The translations under genes were made by a program, and so were the position numbers. The notes below the pieces were generated by a model, which made no database searches, had not been told where the DNA came from, and saw only the letters and a list, made by a program, of their open reading frames with translations. Positions 1 to 8,323 of a stretch of DNA of 64,000 bases are shown here, in pieces; within the stretch, counting starts at the first letter, position 1, and each line of letters opens with the position of its first letter. The stretch is from contig NZ_CKYA01000001.1 in NCBI RefSeq assembly GCF_001113365.1, positions 193,501 to 257,500 on the forward strand. The letters are read 5' to 3'. Source of the DNA: Streptococcus pneumoniae. Its GTDB lineage: Bacteria; Bacillota; Bacilli; Lactobacillales; Streptococcaceae.

Positions 1-3000
1 ACAAATTCACAAAATACTGAAGCTTCGACTGTGAACGAAAACTCAGAATCATCTAATTCAGATTCAGAAAAACCACAGGGTGATGAACCAGCTGTACAAG
101 TAGGATCAGACCCAACAGCGTCAACAGAAGGAACATCTACAGGAAAAGAAGAATCAGCACCAAAAGCAGAAGAAAAACAAGTCGACAAGAAACTAGAGCT
201 TAGGAATATTTCAAATGTGGAATTATTTACAGTAGAAAATAATAAATATCGACATGTAACCTCATTTGATACGGTTCCAAATAATCCTAGTAACTACTTT
301 ATGAAAGTAAAATCAGAGAAGTTTAAAGATGTGATGTTACCTGTCTCAAGTATTACAAGTGTCAGAAGAGATAATCAAGAAGTATATAAAATTGTTGGTC
401 GAGCAAATGATTTAATTCAACATGAAAATGATAGTACTGTAGAAAATTATACTTATTATTTACCAAAAACTATTAATAGTGAAAACGAAGTTTATACATC
501 ATTTAAAAATCTAGTAGAAGCAATGAATAGAAATTTACATGGTACGTTTCGTTTAGGAGCAACTATGGATGCTCGTGAAGTAGAACTTTCGGATGGTCAA
601 GAAAGTTATATAAATCAAGAATTTAGTGGTACATTAATAGGTACAAACAATGATAAGAACTATGCTATATATAACTTGAAAAAACCGTTATTTAAAGTTT
701 TAAATCATGCTGCTATTCAAGATCTTTCAATAAAAGAAGCTAATGTTTCTTTGAAAGAAGATGCTGCTACAATAGCGAAAGAGGCGAATAATGGTACTAC
801 AATTACAAATGTTCATTCATCAGGTGTAATTGCTGGTGAGCGTAGCATTGGTGGTTTGGTTTCAAAAGTAACTGACTCTACAATTTCTAATAGTAGTTTT
901 ACAGGTAGAATAACAAATACTTATAATACAAATGCTACTTATCAAATAGGTGGTTTAGTTGGCAAACTTTCAGGTGTTGGTGCTTTAATAGAAAACTCAA
1001 TTTCATCTATCGATATGGCGACAAACGCTAATCAAGGGGACCAAACAGTTGGTGGTATAGCTGGGGTTGTTGATAGAAGTGCTAGAATTAGTAATAGTTA
1101 CGTTGAAGGAAATCTTAACAATGTGAAGCCTTTTGGTAAAGTAGGAGGAGTTGTAGGTAATCTTTGGGATAATTCAGGTGAAGTTGAAAATTCAGGTCGA
1201 CTATCTGATGTATTAAGCGATGTCAATGTTACTAACGGTAATGCTATTGCTGGTTATGATTTTAATGGTATAAAAGCAACTAACACTTATAGTAATAAAA
1301 ATAATAAGGTGGTAAAAGTAGTTCAAGTAGATGACGAAGTACTTAGTAAAGATTCTGAAGAGCAAAGAGGAACTGTGCTAGAAGCGGATGAGATTAATGT
1401 GAAAAAAGCTCAACTTGTTCCTAAAAATAATATTAAAACTGAGGACTTTAATTTCTCTTCTAAATATGGAACGGATTATAGTAAATTAAAAGATGTTGAT
1501 GTTTCTAGGTTAAGGGTGTATAAAAATATAGAAAAATTACTGCCATTTTATAACAGAGAGACTATTGTTAAGTATGGTAATTTAGTGGATACTAATAATG
1601 CTTTATATACTAAGGATCTTGTGTCTGTAGTTTCAATGCATGACAAAGAAGTAATTTCTGATATTAATAAACATAAAGCTAGTATTAATAAGTTGTTACT
1701 ACATTATTCAGATAATACTTCTCAAACATTAGATATAAAATATCTACAAGATTTCTCTAAAGTAGCAGAATACGAAATAACTAATACAAAATTAATATAC
1801 ACACCTAATACGTTATTACATAATTACAATAATATTGTAAAATCTGTTTTAAATGATCTGAAATCTGTTCAATATAATTCAGCTGATGTTAGAAAAGTAT
1901 TAGATATTTCTAATGATATAAAATTAACAGAATTATATCTAGATGAACAGTTCGATAAAACAAAAGCAAATATTGAAGATACTTTATCAAAACTTCTTTC
2001 TGCAGATGCGGCAATAGCTGAAAATAATAATTCGATAATAGATAATTATGTAGTAGAAAAAATTAAGAATAATAAAGAGGCGTTGCTTTTAGGTTTAACA
2101 TATCTTGAACGTTGGTATAATTTTAAATATGATAATGCAAGTACAAAAGATTTAGTATTATATCATTTAGATTTCTTTGGTAAATCTAATAGTTCTGCAT
2201 TAGATAATGTTATTGAGCTAGGTAAATCAGGATTTAACAATTTATTAGCTAAAAATAATGTAATTACTTATAATGTATTATTATCAAAAAATTATGGAAC
2301 TAAGAGTTTATTTGAGGCATTGGAAAAATATAGAAAAGTTTTAGTGCCGAATAAAACAAATAACGAATGGTTTAAAGAACAATCTAAAGCTTATATAGTA
2401 GAAGAAAAATCTACAATTCCTGAAGTAAGCGAAAAACAATCTAAGGAAGGGACGAAGTATTCTATTGGAGTATATGATAGATTAACTAGCCCTTCTTGGA
2501 AATATCAAAGTATGGTGTTACCGTTATTAACACTACCTGAAAAATCAGTGTTTATGATAGCGAATATTTCAACTATAGGATTTGGAGCCTATGACAGATA
2601 TAGAAGTTCAGAATATCCTAAGGGAGAAAAGTTAAACAAATTTGTAGAAGATAATGCACAAGAAGCGGCTAAACGATTTAGAGATCATTATGATTATTGG
2701 TACAAAATACTAGATACGAAAGAAAAAGATAAATTGTTTAGAAGTATTTTGGTATATGATTCTTTTAGATTTGGTAATGATAAAGATAAAAATACTAGTC
2801 AAGCAGATTTTGAAACTGATCATCCAGCAATAAAACATTTCTTCGGTCCTGCGGGGAATAATGTTGTTCATAATGGACACGGAGCATATGCTACGGGAGA
2901 TGCGTTCTACTATATGGCTTATCGCATGCTTGATAAGGCTGGCGCAGTAACATATACTCATGAAATGACACACAACTCAGATAGAGAAATTTATCTTGGA

Positions 3001-4038
3001 GGATATGGAAGAAGAAATGGGCTTGGACCAGAGTTTTATGCAAAAGGATTATTACAAGCTCCCGATCATCCAGATGATGCAACAATCACGATAAACTCTG
3101 TATTGAAATATGATGAAGCGGAAAATGCTAATAGACTACAAGTGAAAAATCCAACTCAACGATTTAATAATGCAGAAGACTTGCGTAAATATATGCATAA
3201 CTTATTCGATTTAGTTTATACACTTGAAAAATTAGAAGGAGAAGCAGTAGTTAACTTAGGTGCCAATGAGAAAGGTGAGCTATTAAGGAAAATAGAGAAT
3301 GAGTATAAACCTGATCCTGATGGAAATGATGTTTATGCAACGAATGTAGTCCGTAGATTAAAACCTGATGAGCTTAATAAGTTAACCTCTTTCAATAGTT
3401 TAATAGAAAACGATATAATCACAAGAAGAGGGTATATTGATGAAGGTGAGTATAAACGAAATGGATACTACACAATCAATCTTTTCTCGCCAATATATTC
3501 TGCCTTAAGTAGTGATAAAGGGACTCCGGGTGATTTAATGGCTCGTCGTATGGCATTTGAACTATTAGCTGCAAAAGGATATAAAGAAGGTATGGTACCA
3601 TATATTTCTAACCAATATGAAAATGAAGCGAAAGCTAATGGAAGTAAAATTAATTCATACGGTAAAGAAGTAGGATTGGTAACTGATAAATTAGTGCTTA
3701 ATAAGATATTTAATAACCAGTATTCATCTTGGGCTGATTTTAAAAAAGCTATGTATAAAGAACGAGAAAATAAATTTAATAACTTAACAAATATTAGCTT
3801 TATAAATCCTAATAATTGGGGACGTCAAGAGACGATAACTATTGATAGTATTGCTAAGTTAAGAAATATAATTAAAGAAGCGGTTCAGGCGGATGCTACT
3901 AATTATGCTTCAATATTATATCCAAAAGAAAGTAGTAAAGTTTACAAACTTAAAAAAGCTATTTTCAAAGCTTATCTAGATAAAACTGATGATTTTAGAA
4001 GTTCAATTTTTGATGAGGAAAATAAATTTACTAATTAG
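1..4038 (+). CDS. Zinc metalloprotease, M26/Zmp family, 5'-truncated by window edge
   Basis: Open from base 1 in frame 1 to the stop at 4036-4038. The real start lies upstream, so the GTG at 31 is internal. The first ~60 residues are a Ser/Glu/Thr-rich, low-complexity linker as in cell-wall anchored proteases. A region with repeated short GG-V/I-G motifs (about 840-1250 bp, e.g. IGGLVSK, IGGLVGK, VGGIAGV, VGGVVGN) fits the GLUG repeats of M26 proteases. The catalytic motif HEMTH is encoded at 2959-2973, with the third zinc ligand Glu at 3031-3033 in a GYGRR-(6)-EFY context typical of ZmpB/ZmpC/IgA1 proteases. The family acts on the surface against host IgA1, mucins or similar glycoproteins. 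Signal peptide and LPXTG anchor (N-terminal in this family) are not in view, so the substrate class cannot be assigned. By eye the gene is much more AT-rich than gpmA next to it, suggesting a transferred or fast-evolving gene. Confidence 0.9.
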   Translation, partial: TNSQNTEASTVNENSESSNSDSEKPQGDEPAVQVGSDPTASTEGTSTGKEESAPKAEEKQVDKKLELRNISNVELFTVENNKYRHVTSFDTVPNNPSNYFMKVKSEKFKDVMLPVSSITSVRRDNQEVYKIVGRANDLIQHENDSTVENYTYYLPKTINSENEVYTSFKNLVEAMNRNLHGTFRLGATMDAREVELSDGQESYINQEFSGTLIGTNNDKNYAIYNLKKPLFKVLNHAAIQDLSIKEANVSLKEDAATIAKEANNGTTITNVHSSGVIAGERSIGGLVSKVTDSTISNSSFTGRITNTYNTNATYQIGGLVGKLSGVGALIENSISSIDMATNANQGDQTVGGIAGVVDRSARISNSYVEGNLNNVKPFGKVGGVVGNLWDNSGEVENSGRLSDVLSDVNVTNGNAIAGYDFNGIKATNTYSNKNNKVVKVVQVDDEVLSKDSEEQRGTVLEADEINVKKAQLVPKNNIKTEDFNFSSKYGTDYSKLKDVDVSRLRVYKNIEKLLPFYNRETIVKYGNLVDTNNALYTKDLVSVVSMHDKEVISDINKHKASINKLLLHYSDNTSQTLDIKYLQDFSKVAEYEITNTKLIYTPNTLLHNYNNIVKSVLNDLKSVQYNSADVRKVLDISNDIKLTELYLDEQFDKTKANIEDTLSKLLSADAAIAENNNSIIDNYVVEKIKNNKEALLLGLTYLERWYNFKYDNASTKDLVLYHLDFFGKSNSSALDNVIELGKSGFNNLLAKNNVITYNVLLSKNYGTKSLFEALEKYRKVLVPNKTNNEWFKEQSKAYIVEEKSTIPEVSEKQSKEGTKYSIGVYDRLTSPSWKYQSMVLPLLTLPEKSVFMIANISTIGFGAYDRYRSSEYPKGEKLNKFVEDNAQEAAKRFRDHYDYWYKILDTKEKDKLFRSILVYDSFRFGNDKDKNTSQADFETDHPAIKHFFGPAGNNVVHNGHGAYATGDAFYYMAYRMLDKAGAVTYTHEMTHNSDREIYLGGYGRRNGLGPEFYAKGLLQAPDHPDDATITINSVLKYDEAENANRLQVKNPTQRFNNAEDLRKYMHNLFDLVYTLEKLEGEAVVNLGANEKGELLRKIENEYKPDPDGNDVYATNVVRRLKPDELNKLTSFNSLIENDIITRRGYIDEGEYKRNGYYTINLFSPIYSALSSDKGTPGDLMARRMAFELLAAKGYKEGMVPYISNQYENEAKANGSKINSYGKEVGLVTDKLVLNKIFNNQYSSWADFKKAMYKERENKFNNLTNISFINPNNWGRQETITIDSIAKLRNIIKEAVQADATNYASILYPKESSKVYKLKKAIFKAYLDKTDDFRSSIFDEENKFTN

Positions 4039-4182
4039 GGTAGCACATGAAGATAGGTTTCGTTTCTTCATGTGTGAAACTCTTTCCTTTTTGGTTTTGA
4101 CTAGCTTTTTTGTGAAAAATTGTGTAAAATAGAATAGATAAACGAGGGGAAACCTCGGAAAATTTAAAGGAGAATCCATCTA

Positions 4183-4875
4183 ATGGTAAAATTGGTTTTT
4201 GCTCGCCACGGTGAGTCTGAATGGAACAAAGCTAACCTTTTCACTGGTTGGGCTGATGTTGATTTGTCTGAAAAAGGTACACAACAAGCGATTGACGCTG
4301 GTAAATTGATCAAAGAAGCTGGTATCGAATTTGACCAAGCTTACACTTCAGTATTGAAACGTGCTATCAAAACAACGAACTTGGCTCTTGAAGCTTCTGA
4401 CCAATTGTGGGTTCCAGTTGAAAAATCATGGCGCTTGAACGAACGTCACTACGGTGGTTTGACTGGTAAAAACAAAGCTGAAGCTGCTGAACAATTTGGT
4501 GATGAGCAAGTTCACATCTGGCGTCGTTCATACGATGTATTGCCTCCAAACATGGACCGTGATGATGAGCACTCAGCTCACACAGACCGTCGTTACGCTT
4601 CACTTGACGACTCAGTTATCCCAGATGCTGAAAACTTGAAAGTGACTTTGGAACGCGCCCTTCCATTCTGGGAAGATAAAATCGCTCCAGCTCTTAAAGA
4701 TGGTAAAAACGTATTCGTAGGAGCTCACGGTAACTCAATCCGTGCCCTTGTAAAACACATCAAAGGTTTGTCAGATGACGAAATCATGGACGTGGAAATT
4801 CCTAACTTCCCACCATTGGTATTCGAATTTGACGAAAAATTGAACGTCGTTTCTGAATACTACCTTGGAAAATAA
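4183..4875 (+). CDS. gpmA: 2,3-bisphosphoglycerate-dependent phosphoglycerate mutase
   Basis: Interconverts 3- and 2-phosphoglycerate in glycolysis. The 230 residues match the usual length. The N-terminal RHGESEWN motif carries the phosphohistidine, and the C-terminal GAHGNSIRAL motif carries the second catalytic His; both are typical of the histidine phosphatase superfamily. The start is set by AAAGGAG upstream of the ATG. Codon choice is strongly biased (gct, gaa, aac), as for highly expressed streptococcal genes. A Rho-independent terminator follows at once, so it is probably monocistronic. Confidence 0.97.
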   Translation: MVKLVFARHGESEWNKANLFTGWADVDLSEKGTQQAIDAGKLIKEAGIEFDQAYTSVLKRAIKTTNLALEASDQLWVPVEKSWRLNERHYGGLTGKNKAEAAEQFGDEQVHIWRRSYDVLPPNMDRDDEHSAHTDRRYASLDDSVIPDAENLKVTLERALPFWEDKIAPALKDGKNVFVGAHGNSIRALVKHIKGLSDDEIMDVEIPNFPPLVFEFDEKLNVVSEYYLGK

Positions 4876-4883
4876 AAAATTGT

Positions 4884-4912
4884 AAGCCTAGGATTGATTT
4901 CTAGGCTTTTTA
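4884..4912 (+). terminator. Rho-independent terminator of gpmA
   Basis: Perfect 8-bp stem AAGCCTAG / CTAGGCTT with a 9-nt loop, followed by a short T run, directly after the gpmA stop. Confidence 0.85.
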
Positions 4913-4927
4913 TGTTAGTATGGTAGT

Positions 4928-7339
4928 ATGATAAGGAATAAAAAACAAGATTATGTATTGGCCTACAAGCAACCAGCGTCAACAACATATAAGGGTTGGG
5001 AAGAAGAGGCCTTACCGATAGGTAATGGTTCTCTAGGGGCAAAGGTATTTGGCCTTATAGGGGCTGAGCGGATTCAATTCAATGAAAAAAGTCTCTGGTC
5101 TGGAGGTCCACTTCCTGATAGTTCAGATTATCAGGGTGGAAATCTTCAAGATAAGCATAATTTTTTAGCTGAGATTCGGCAGGCTTTGGAAAAGAGAGAT
5201 TACAATCGGGCTAAGGAATTGGCTGAACAGCATTTGGTCGGGCCAAAAACAAGTCAATACGGAACCTATCTATCTTTTGGAGATATTTTCATTGAATTTA
5301 GCCAGCAAGGCACGACTTTGTCTCAGGTGACGGATTACCAGAGACAGCTTAATATCAGTAAGGCGCTTGCGACGACTTCTTATGTCTATAAGGGAACGAA
5401 ATTTGAACGTGAAGCTTTTGCGAGTTTTCCAGATGATCTCTTGATTCAGCGCTTTACTAAGGAAGGGGCGGAAACTCTAGATTTTACTATAGAACTATCC
5501 TTGACCTGTGATTTGGCTTCTGATGGAAAGTATGAGCAGGAAAAATCTGATTACAAGGAGTGCCAGCTGGATATCACTGCTTCTCATATCTTGATGAAGG
5601 GGAGGGTTAAGGACAATGACCTGCGGTTTGCTAGTTATCTAGCTTGGCAAACGGATGGAGACATTAGGGTCTGGTCGGATAAGGTTCAGATATCAGGAGC
5701 TAGTTATGCTAATCTCTTCTTGGCGGCTAAGACGGATTTTGCTCAAAATCCTGACAGCAATTATCGCAAGAAACTAGATTTGGAGCAGCAAGTAAAGGAC
5801 TTGGTGGAGACAGCTAAAGAAAAGGGCTATGCCCAATTGAAATCAAGGCATATTGAGGACTACCAAGCCTTATTCCAGCGTGTTCAATTGGATTTGGGAG
5901 CTGATGTTGACGCATCCACAACAGATGATTTGTTAAAAAATTATAAGCCACAAGAGGGGCAGGCTTTGGAGGAGCTGTTCTTCCAGTATGGACGGTATTT
6001 ATTGATTAGTTCTTCCAGAGATTGTCCAGATGCTCTACCAGCTAACCTACAGGGAATCTGGAATGGGGTCGATAATCCTCCGTGGAATTCGGACTATCAC
6101 CTGAATATCAATCTGCAGATGAATTATTGGCCAGCCTATGTTACCAATCTCCTAGAGACGACCTTTCCGGTCATCAACTATGTAGATGATTTGCGTGTTT
6201 ATGGTCGCCTAGCAGCTGCAAGGTATGCAGGAATCGTCTCTCAGGAAGGGGAGGAGAATGGTTGGTTGGTCCATACGCAAGCGACTCCTTTTGGCTGGAC
6301 GGCACCTGGTTGGGATTACTATTGGGGTTGGTCTCCAGCAGCCAATGCGTGGATGATGCAAACGGTTTATGAAGCCTATTTATTTTATAGGGATCAAGGC
6401 TATCTCAGGGAGAAAATTTATCCCATGTTGAGGGAAACGGTTCGTTTTTGGAATGATTTTTTACATGAGGATCAGCAGGCGCAGCGTTGGGTGTCTTCTC
6501 CGTCTTATTCTCCAGAACATGGGCCGATTTCGATTGGCAATACCTATGACCAATCTCTGATTTGGCAATTATTCCATGATTTTATTCAGGCTGCTCAGGA
6601 ATTGGGGCTGGATGGGGATTTGTTGACTGAGGTCAAGGAGAAGTTTGATTTACTAAAACCTCTTCAAATCACTCAATCTGGTCGAATCAGGGAGTGGTAT
6701 GAGGAGGAAGAGCAACATTTTCAAAATGAAAAAGTGGAGGCCCAGCATCGGCACGCTTCCCATCTAGTGGGACTCTATCCTGGCAATCTCTTTAGCTATA
6801 AGGGGCAGGAGTATCTTGAAGCAGCGCGTGCTAGCCTCAGTGATCGTGGAGATGGGGGTACAGGCTGGTCCAAGGCCAATAAGATCAATCTTTGGGCGCG
6901 TCTAGGAGATGGCAATCGAGCCCATAAATTATTAGCAGAGCAGTTAAAGACATCCACCTTGCCAAATCTTTGGTGTAGTCACCCTCCTTTTCAGATAGAT
7001 GGTAATTTTGGTGCTACTAGTGGCATGGCAGAAATGTTACTCCAGTCTCATACAGCTTATCTGGTGCCCCTAGCTGCCCTACCTGATGCTTGGTCAACAG
7101 GTTCTGTTTCAGGCTTAATGGCACGTGGACATTTTGAAGTGAGCATGAGCTGGGAGGATAAAAAACTCTTACAGTTGACCATTTTATCAAGGAGTGGAGG
7201 AGATTTGCGAGTTTCTTATCCAGATATTGAGAAGAGTGTGATTAAAATGAATCAAGAAAAAATAAAAGCGAAATGCATGGGGAAAGATTGTATTTCAGTG
7301 GCAACAGCAGAAGGTGATCTGGTTCAATTTTATTTTTAA
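4928..7339 (+). CDS. GH95-type alpha-L-fucosidase (cytoplasmic)
   Basis: An 803-residue protein that starts with the GH95 pattern: W..ALPIGNGSLGA at residues ~20-35, then FNEKSLWSGGP. Downstream are LPANLQGIWN, NINLQMNYWP, HRHASHLVGLYPG and FQIDGNFGATSGMAEMLLQSH, all conserved in GH95 fucosidases. The family hydrolyses terminal alpha-1,2-linked L-fucose (some members act on galactose) by inversion; the Asp of IDGNFG is the expected base-activated residue region. No signal peptide is visible, so it should act on imported oligosaccharides. The ATG at 4928 lacks a convincing ribosome-binding site and lies just after the gpmA terminator, so the start is the weakest part of the call. A reversed BOX repeat follows. 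Confidence 0.88.
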   Translation: MIRNKKQDYVLAYKQPASTTYKGWEEEALPIGNGSLGAKVFGLIGAERIQFNEKSLWSGGPLPDSSDYQGGNLQDKHNFLAEIRQALEKRDYNRAKELAEQHLVGPKTSQYGTYLSFGDIFIEFSQQGTTLSQVTDYQRQLNISKALATTSYVYKGTKFEREAFASFPDDLLIQRFTKEGAETLDFTIELSLTCDLASDGKYEQEKSDYKECQLDITASHILMKGRVKDNDLRFASYLAWQTDGDIRVWSDKVQISGASYANLFLAAKTDFAQNPDSNYRKKLDLEQQVKDLVETAKEKGYAQLKSRHIEDYQALFQRVQLDLGADVDASTTDDLLKNYKPQEGQALEELFFQYGRYLLISSSRDCPDALPANLQGIWNGVDNPPWNSDYHLNINLQMNYWPAYVTNLLETTFPVINYVDDLRVYGRLAAARYAGIVSQEGEENGWLVHTQATPFGWTAPGWDYYWGWSPAANAWMMQTVYEAYLFYRDQGYLREKIYPMLRETVRFWNDFLHEDQQAQRWVSSPSYSPEHGPISIGNTYDQSLIWQLFHDFIQAAQELGLDGDLLTEVKEKFDLLKPLQITQSGRIREWYEEEEQHFQNEKVEAQHRHASHLVGLYPGNLFSYKGQEYLEAARASLSDRGDGGTGWSKANKINLWARLGDGNRAHKLLAEQLKTSTLPNLWCSHPPFQIDGNFGATSGMAEMLLQSHTAYLVPLAALPDAWSTGSVSGLMARGHFEVSMSWEDKKLLQLTILSRSGGDLRVSYPDIEKSVIKMNQEKIKAKCMGKDCISVATAEGDLVQFYF

Positions 7340-7348
7340 GAAGATGTT

Positions 7349-7499
7349 ATACTCTTCTAAAATCTCTTCAAACCACGTCAGCGTCGCCTTACCGTATATA
7401 TGTGACTGACTTTGTCAGTCTTATCTACAACCTCAAAGCGGTGCTTTGAGCAACCTGTGGCTAGCTTCCTAGTTTGCTTTTTGATTTTCATTGAGTATT
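7349..7499 (-). repeat. BOX element, reverse orientation
   Basis: Reads on the minus strand as the pneumococcal BOX repeat: it begins ATACTCAATGAAAATCAAA and ends in GTGGTTTGAAGAGATTTT...GAGTAT. It has boxA, one boxB (TTGCTCAAAGCACCGCTTTGAGG-like stem) and boxC. It fills most of the 281-bp gap between the GH95 gene and the ABC exporter. Confidence 0.9.
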
Positions 7500-7620
7500 A
7501 GAAGGCAGTAATTTGAAACTGCCTTTTAATAAGGATTTGAGAATGTAAGCAGTTTCCAACTAGTTGTAAAAGCGTTATAATGGTAGTAGGAAGTAATTTG
7601 TTTGAGAGAGGGTGGTTCTG

Positions 7621-8322
7621 ATGGCTTATATTGAGATGAAACACTGTTACAAGCGTTATCAGGTTGGGGACACGGAGATTGTGGCCAATCGTGATGTGAA
7701 TTTTGAGATTGAAAAGGGTGAATTGGTTATTATTCTAGGTGCATCTGGTGCAGGCAAGTCAACAGTTCTTAACCTTCTTGGGGGAATGGATACCAATGAT
7801 GAAGGGGAAATCTGGATTGATGGTGCCAATATTGCAGACTATAGTTCCCACCAGCGAACTAATTACCGCCGCAATGATGTCGGTTTTGTTTTTCAGTTTT
7901 ACAATCTAGTTTCCAATCTAACCGCTAAGGAAAATGTGGAGTTGGCTTCAGAAATCGTGACAGACGCCTTGAATCCTGAACAGGTCTTGACAGATGTAGG
8001 TCTGGCTCATCGTCTCAATAACTTTCCAGCCCAGCTTTCTGGAGGGGAGCAACAGCGAGTCTCCATTGCACGCGCGGTAGCTAAAAATCCTAAAATTCTC
8101 CTTTGTGACGAACCGACAGGCGCCTTGGATTATCAGACGGGCAAGCAGGTTTTGAAAATTCTGCAAGACATGTCTCGTCAAAAGGGAGCGACGGTGATCA
8201 TCGTGACTCATAATGGAGCTTTGGCGCCCATTGCTGATCGCGTGATTCATATGCACGATGCCAGTGTCAAGGATGTAGTGATGAACCAGCATCCTCAGGA
8301 TATTGACAGTTTGGAGTACTAG
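7621..8322 (+). CDS. ABC transporter ATP-binding protein, MacB/LolD type
   Basis: 233 residues counted from the ATG at 7621, which has GAGAGAGGGTGG just upstream; an in-frame GTG nine bases earlier is less likely. Walker A is GASGAGKST, the signature LSGGEQQR, Walker B ILLCDEPTGALD, and the H-loop VTH. This subgroup drives FtsX/MacB-type permeases that export peptides, lipids or drugs or regulate wall hydrolases. The stop is one base before the ATG of the permease gene, so the two are surely coexpressed. Substrate unknown. Confidence 0.93.
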   Translation: MAYIEMKHCYKRYQVGDTEIVANRDVNFEIEKGELVIILGASGAGKSTVLNLLGGMDTNDEGEIWIDGANIADYSSHQRTNYRRNDVGFVFQFYNLVSNLTAKENVELASEIVTDALNPEQVLTDVGLAHRLNNFPAQLSGGEQQRVSIARAVAKNPKILLCDEPTGALDYQTGKQVLKILQDMSRQKGATVIIVTHNGALAPIADRVIHMHDASVKDVVMNQHPQDIDSLEY

Positions 8323-8323
8323 C

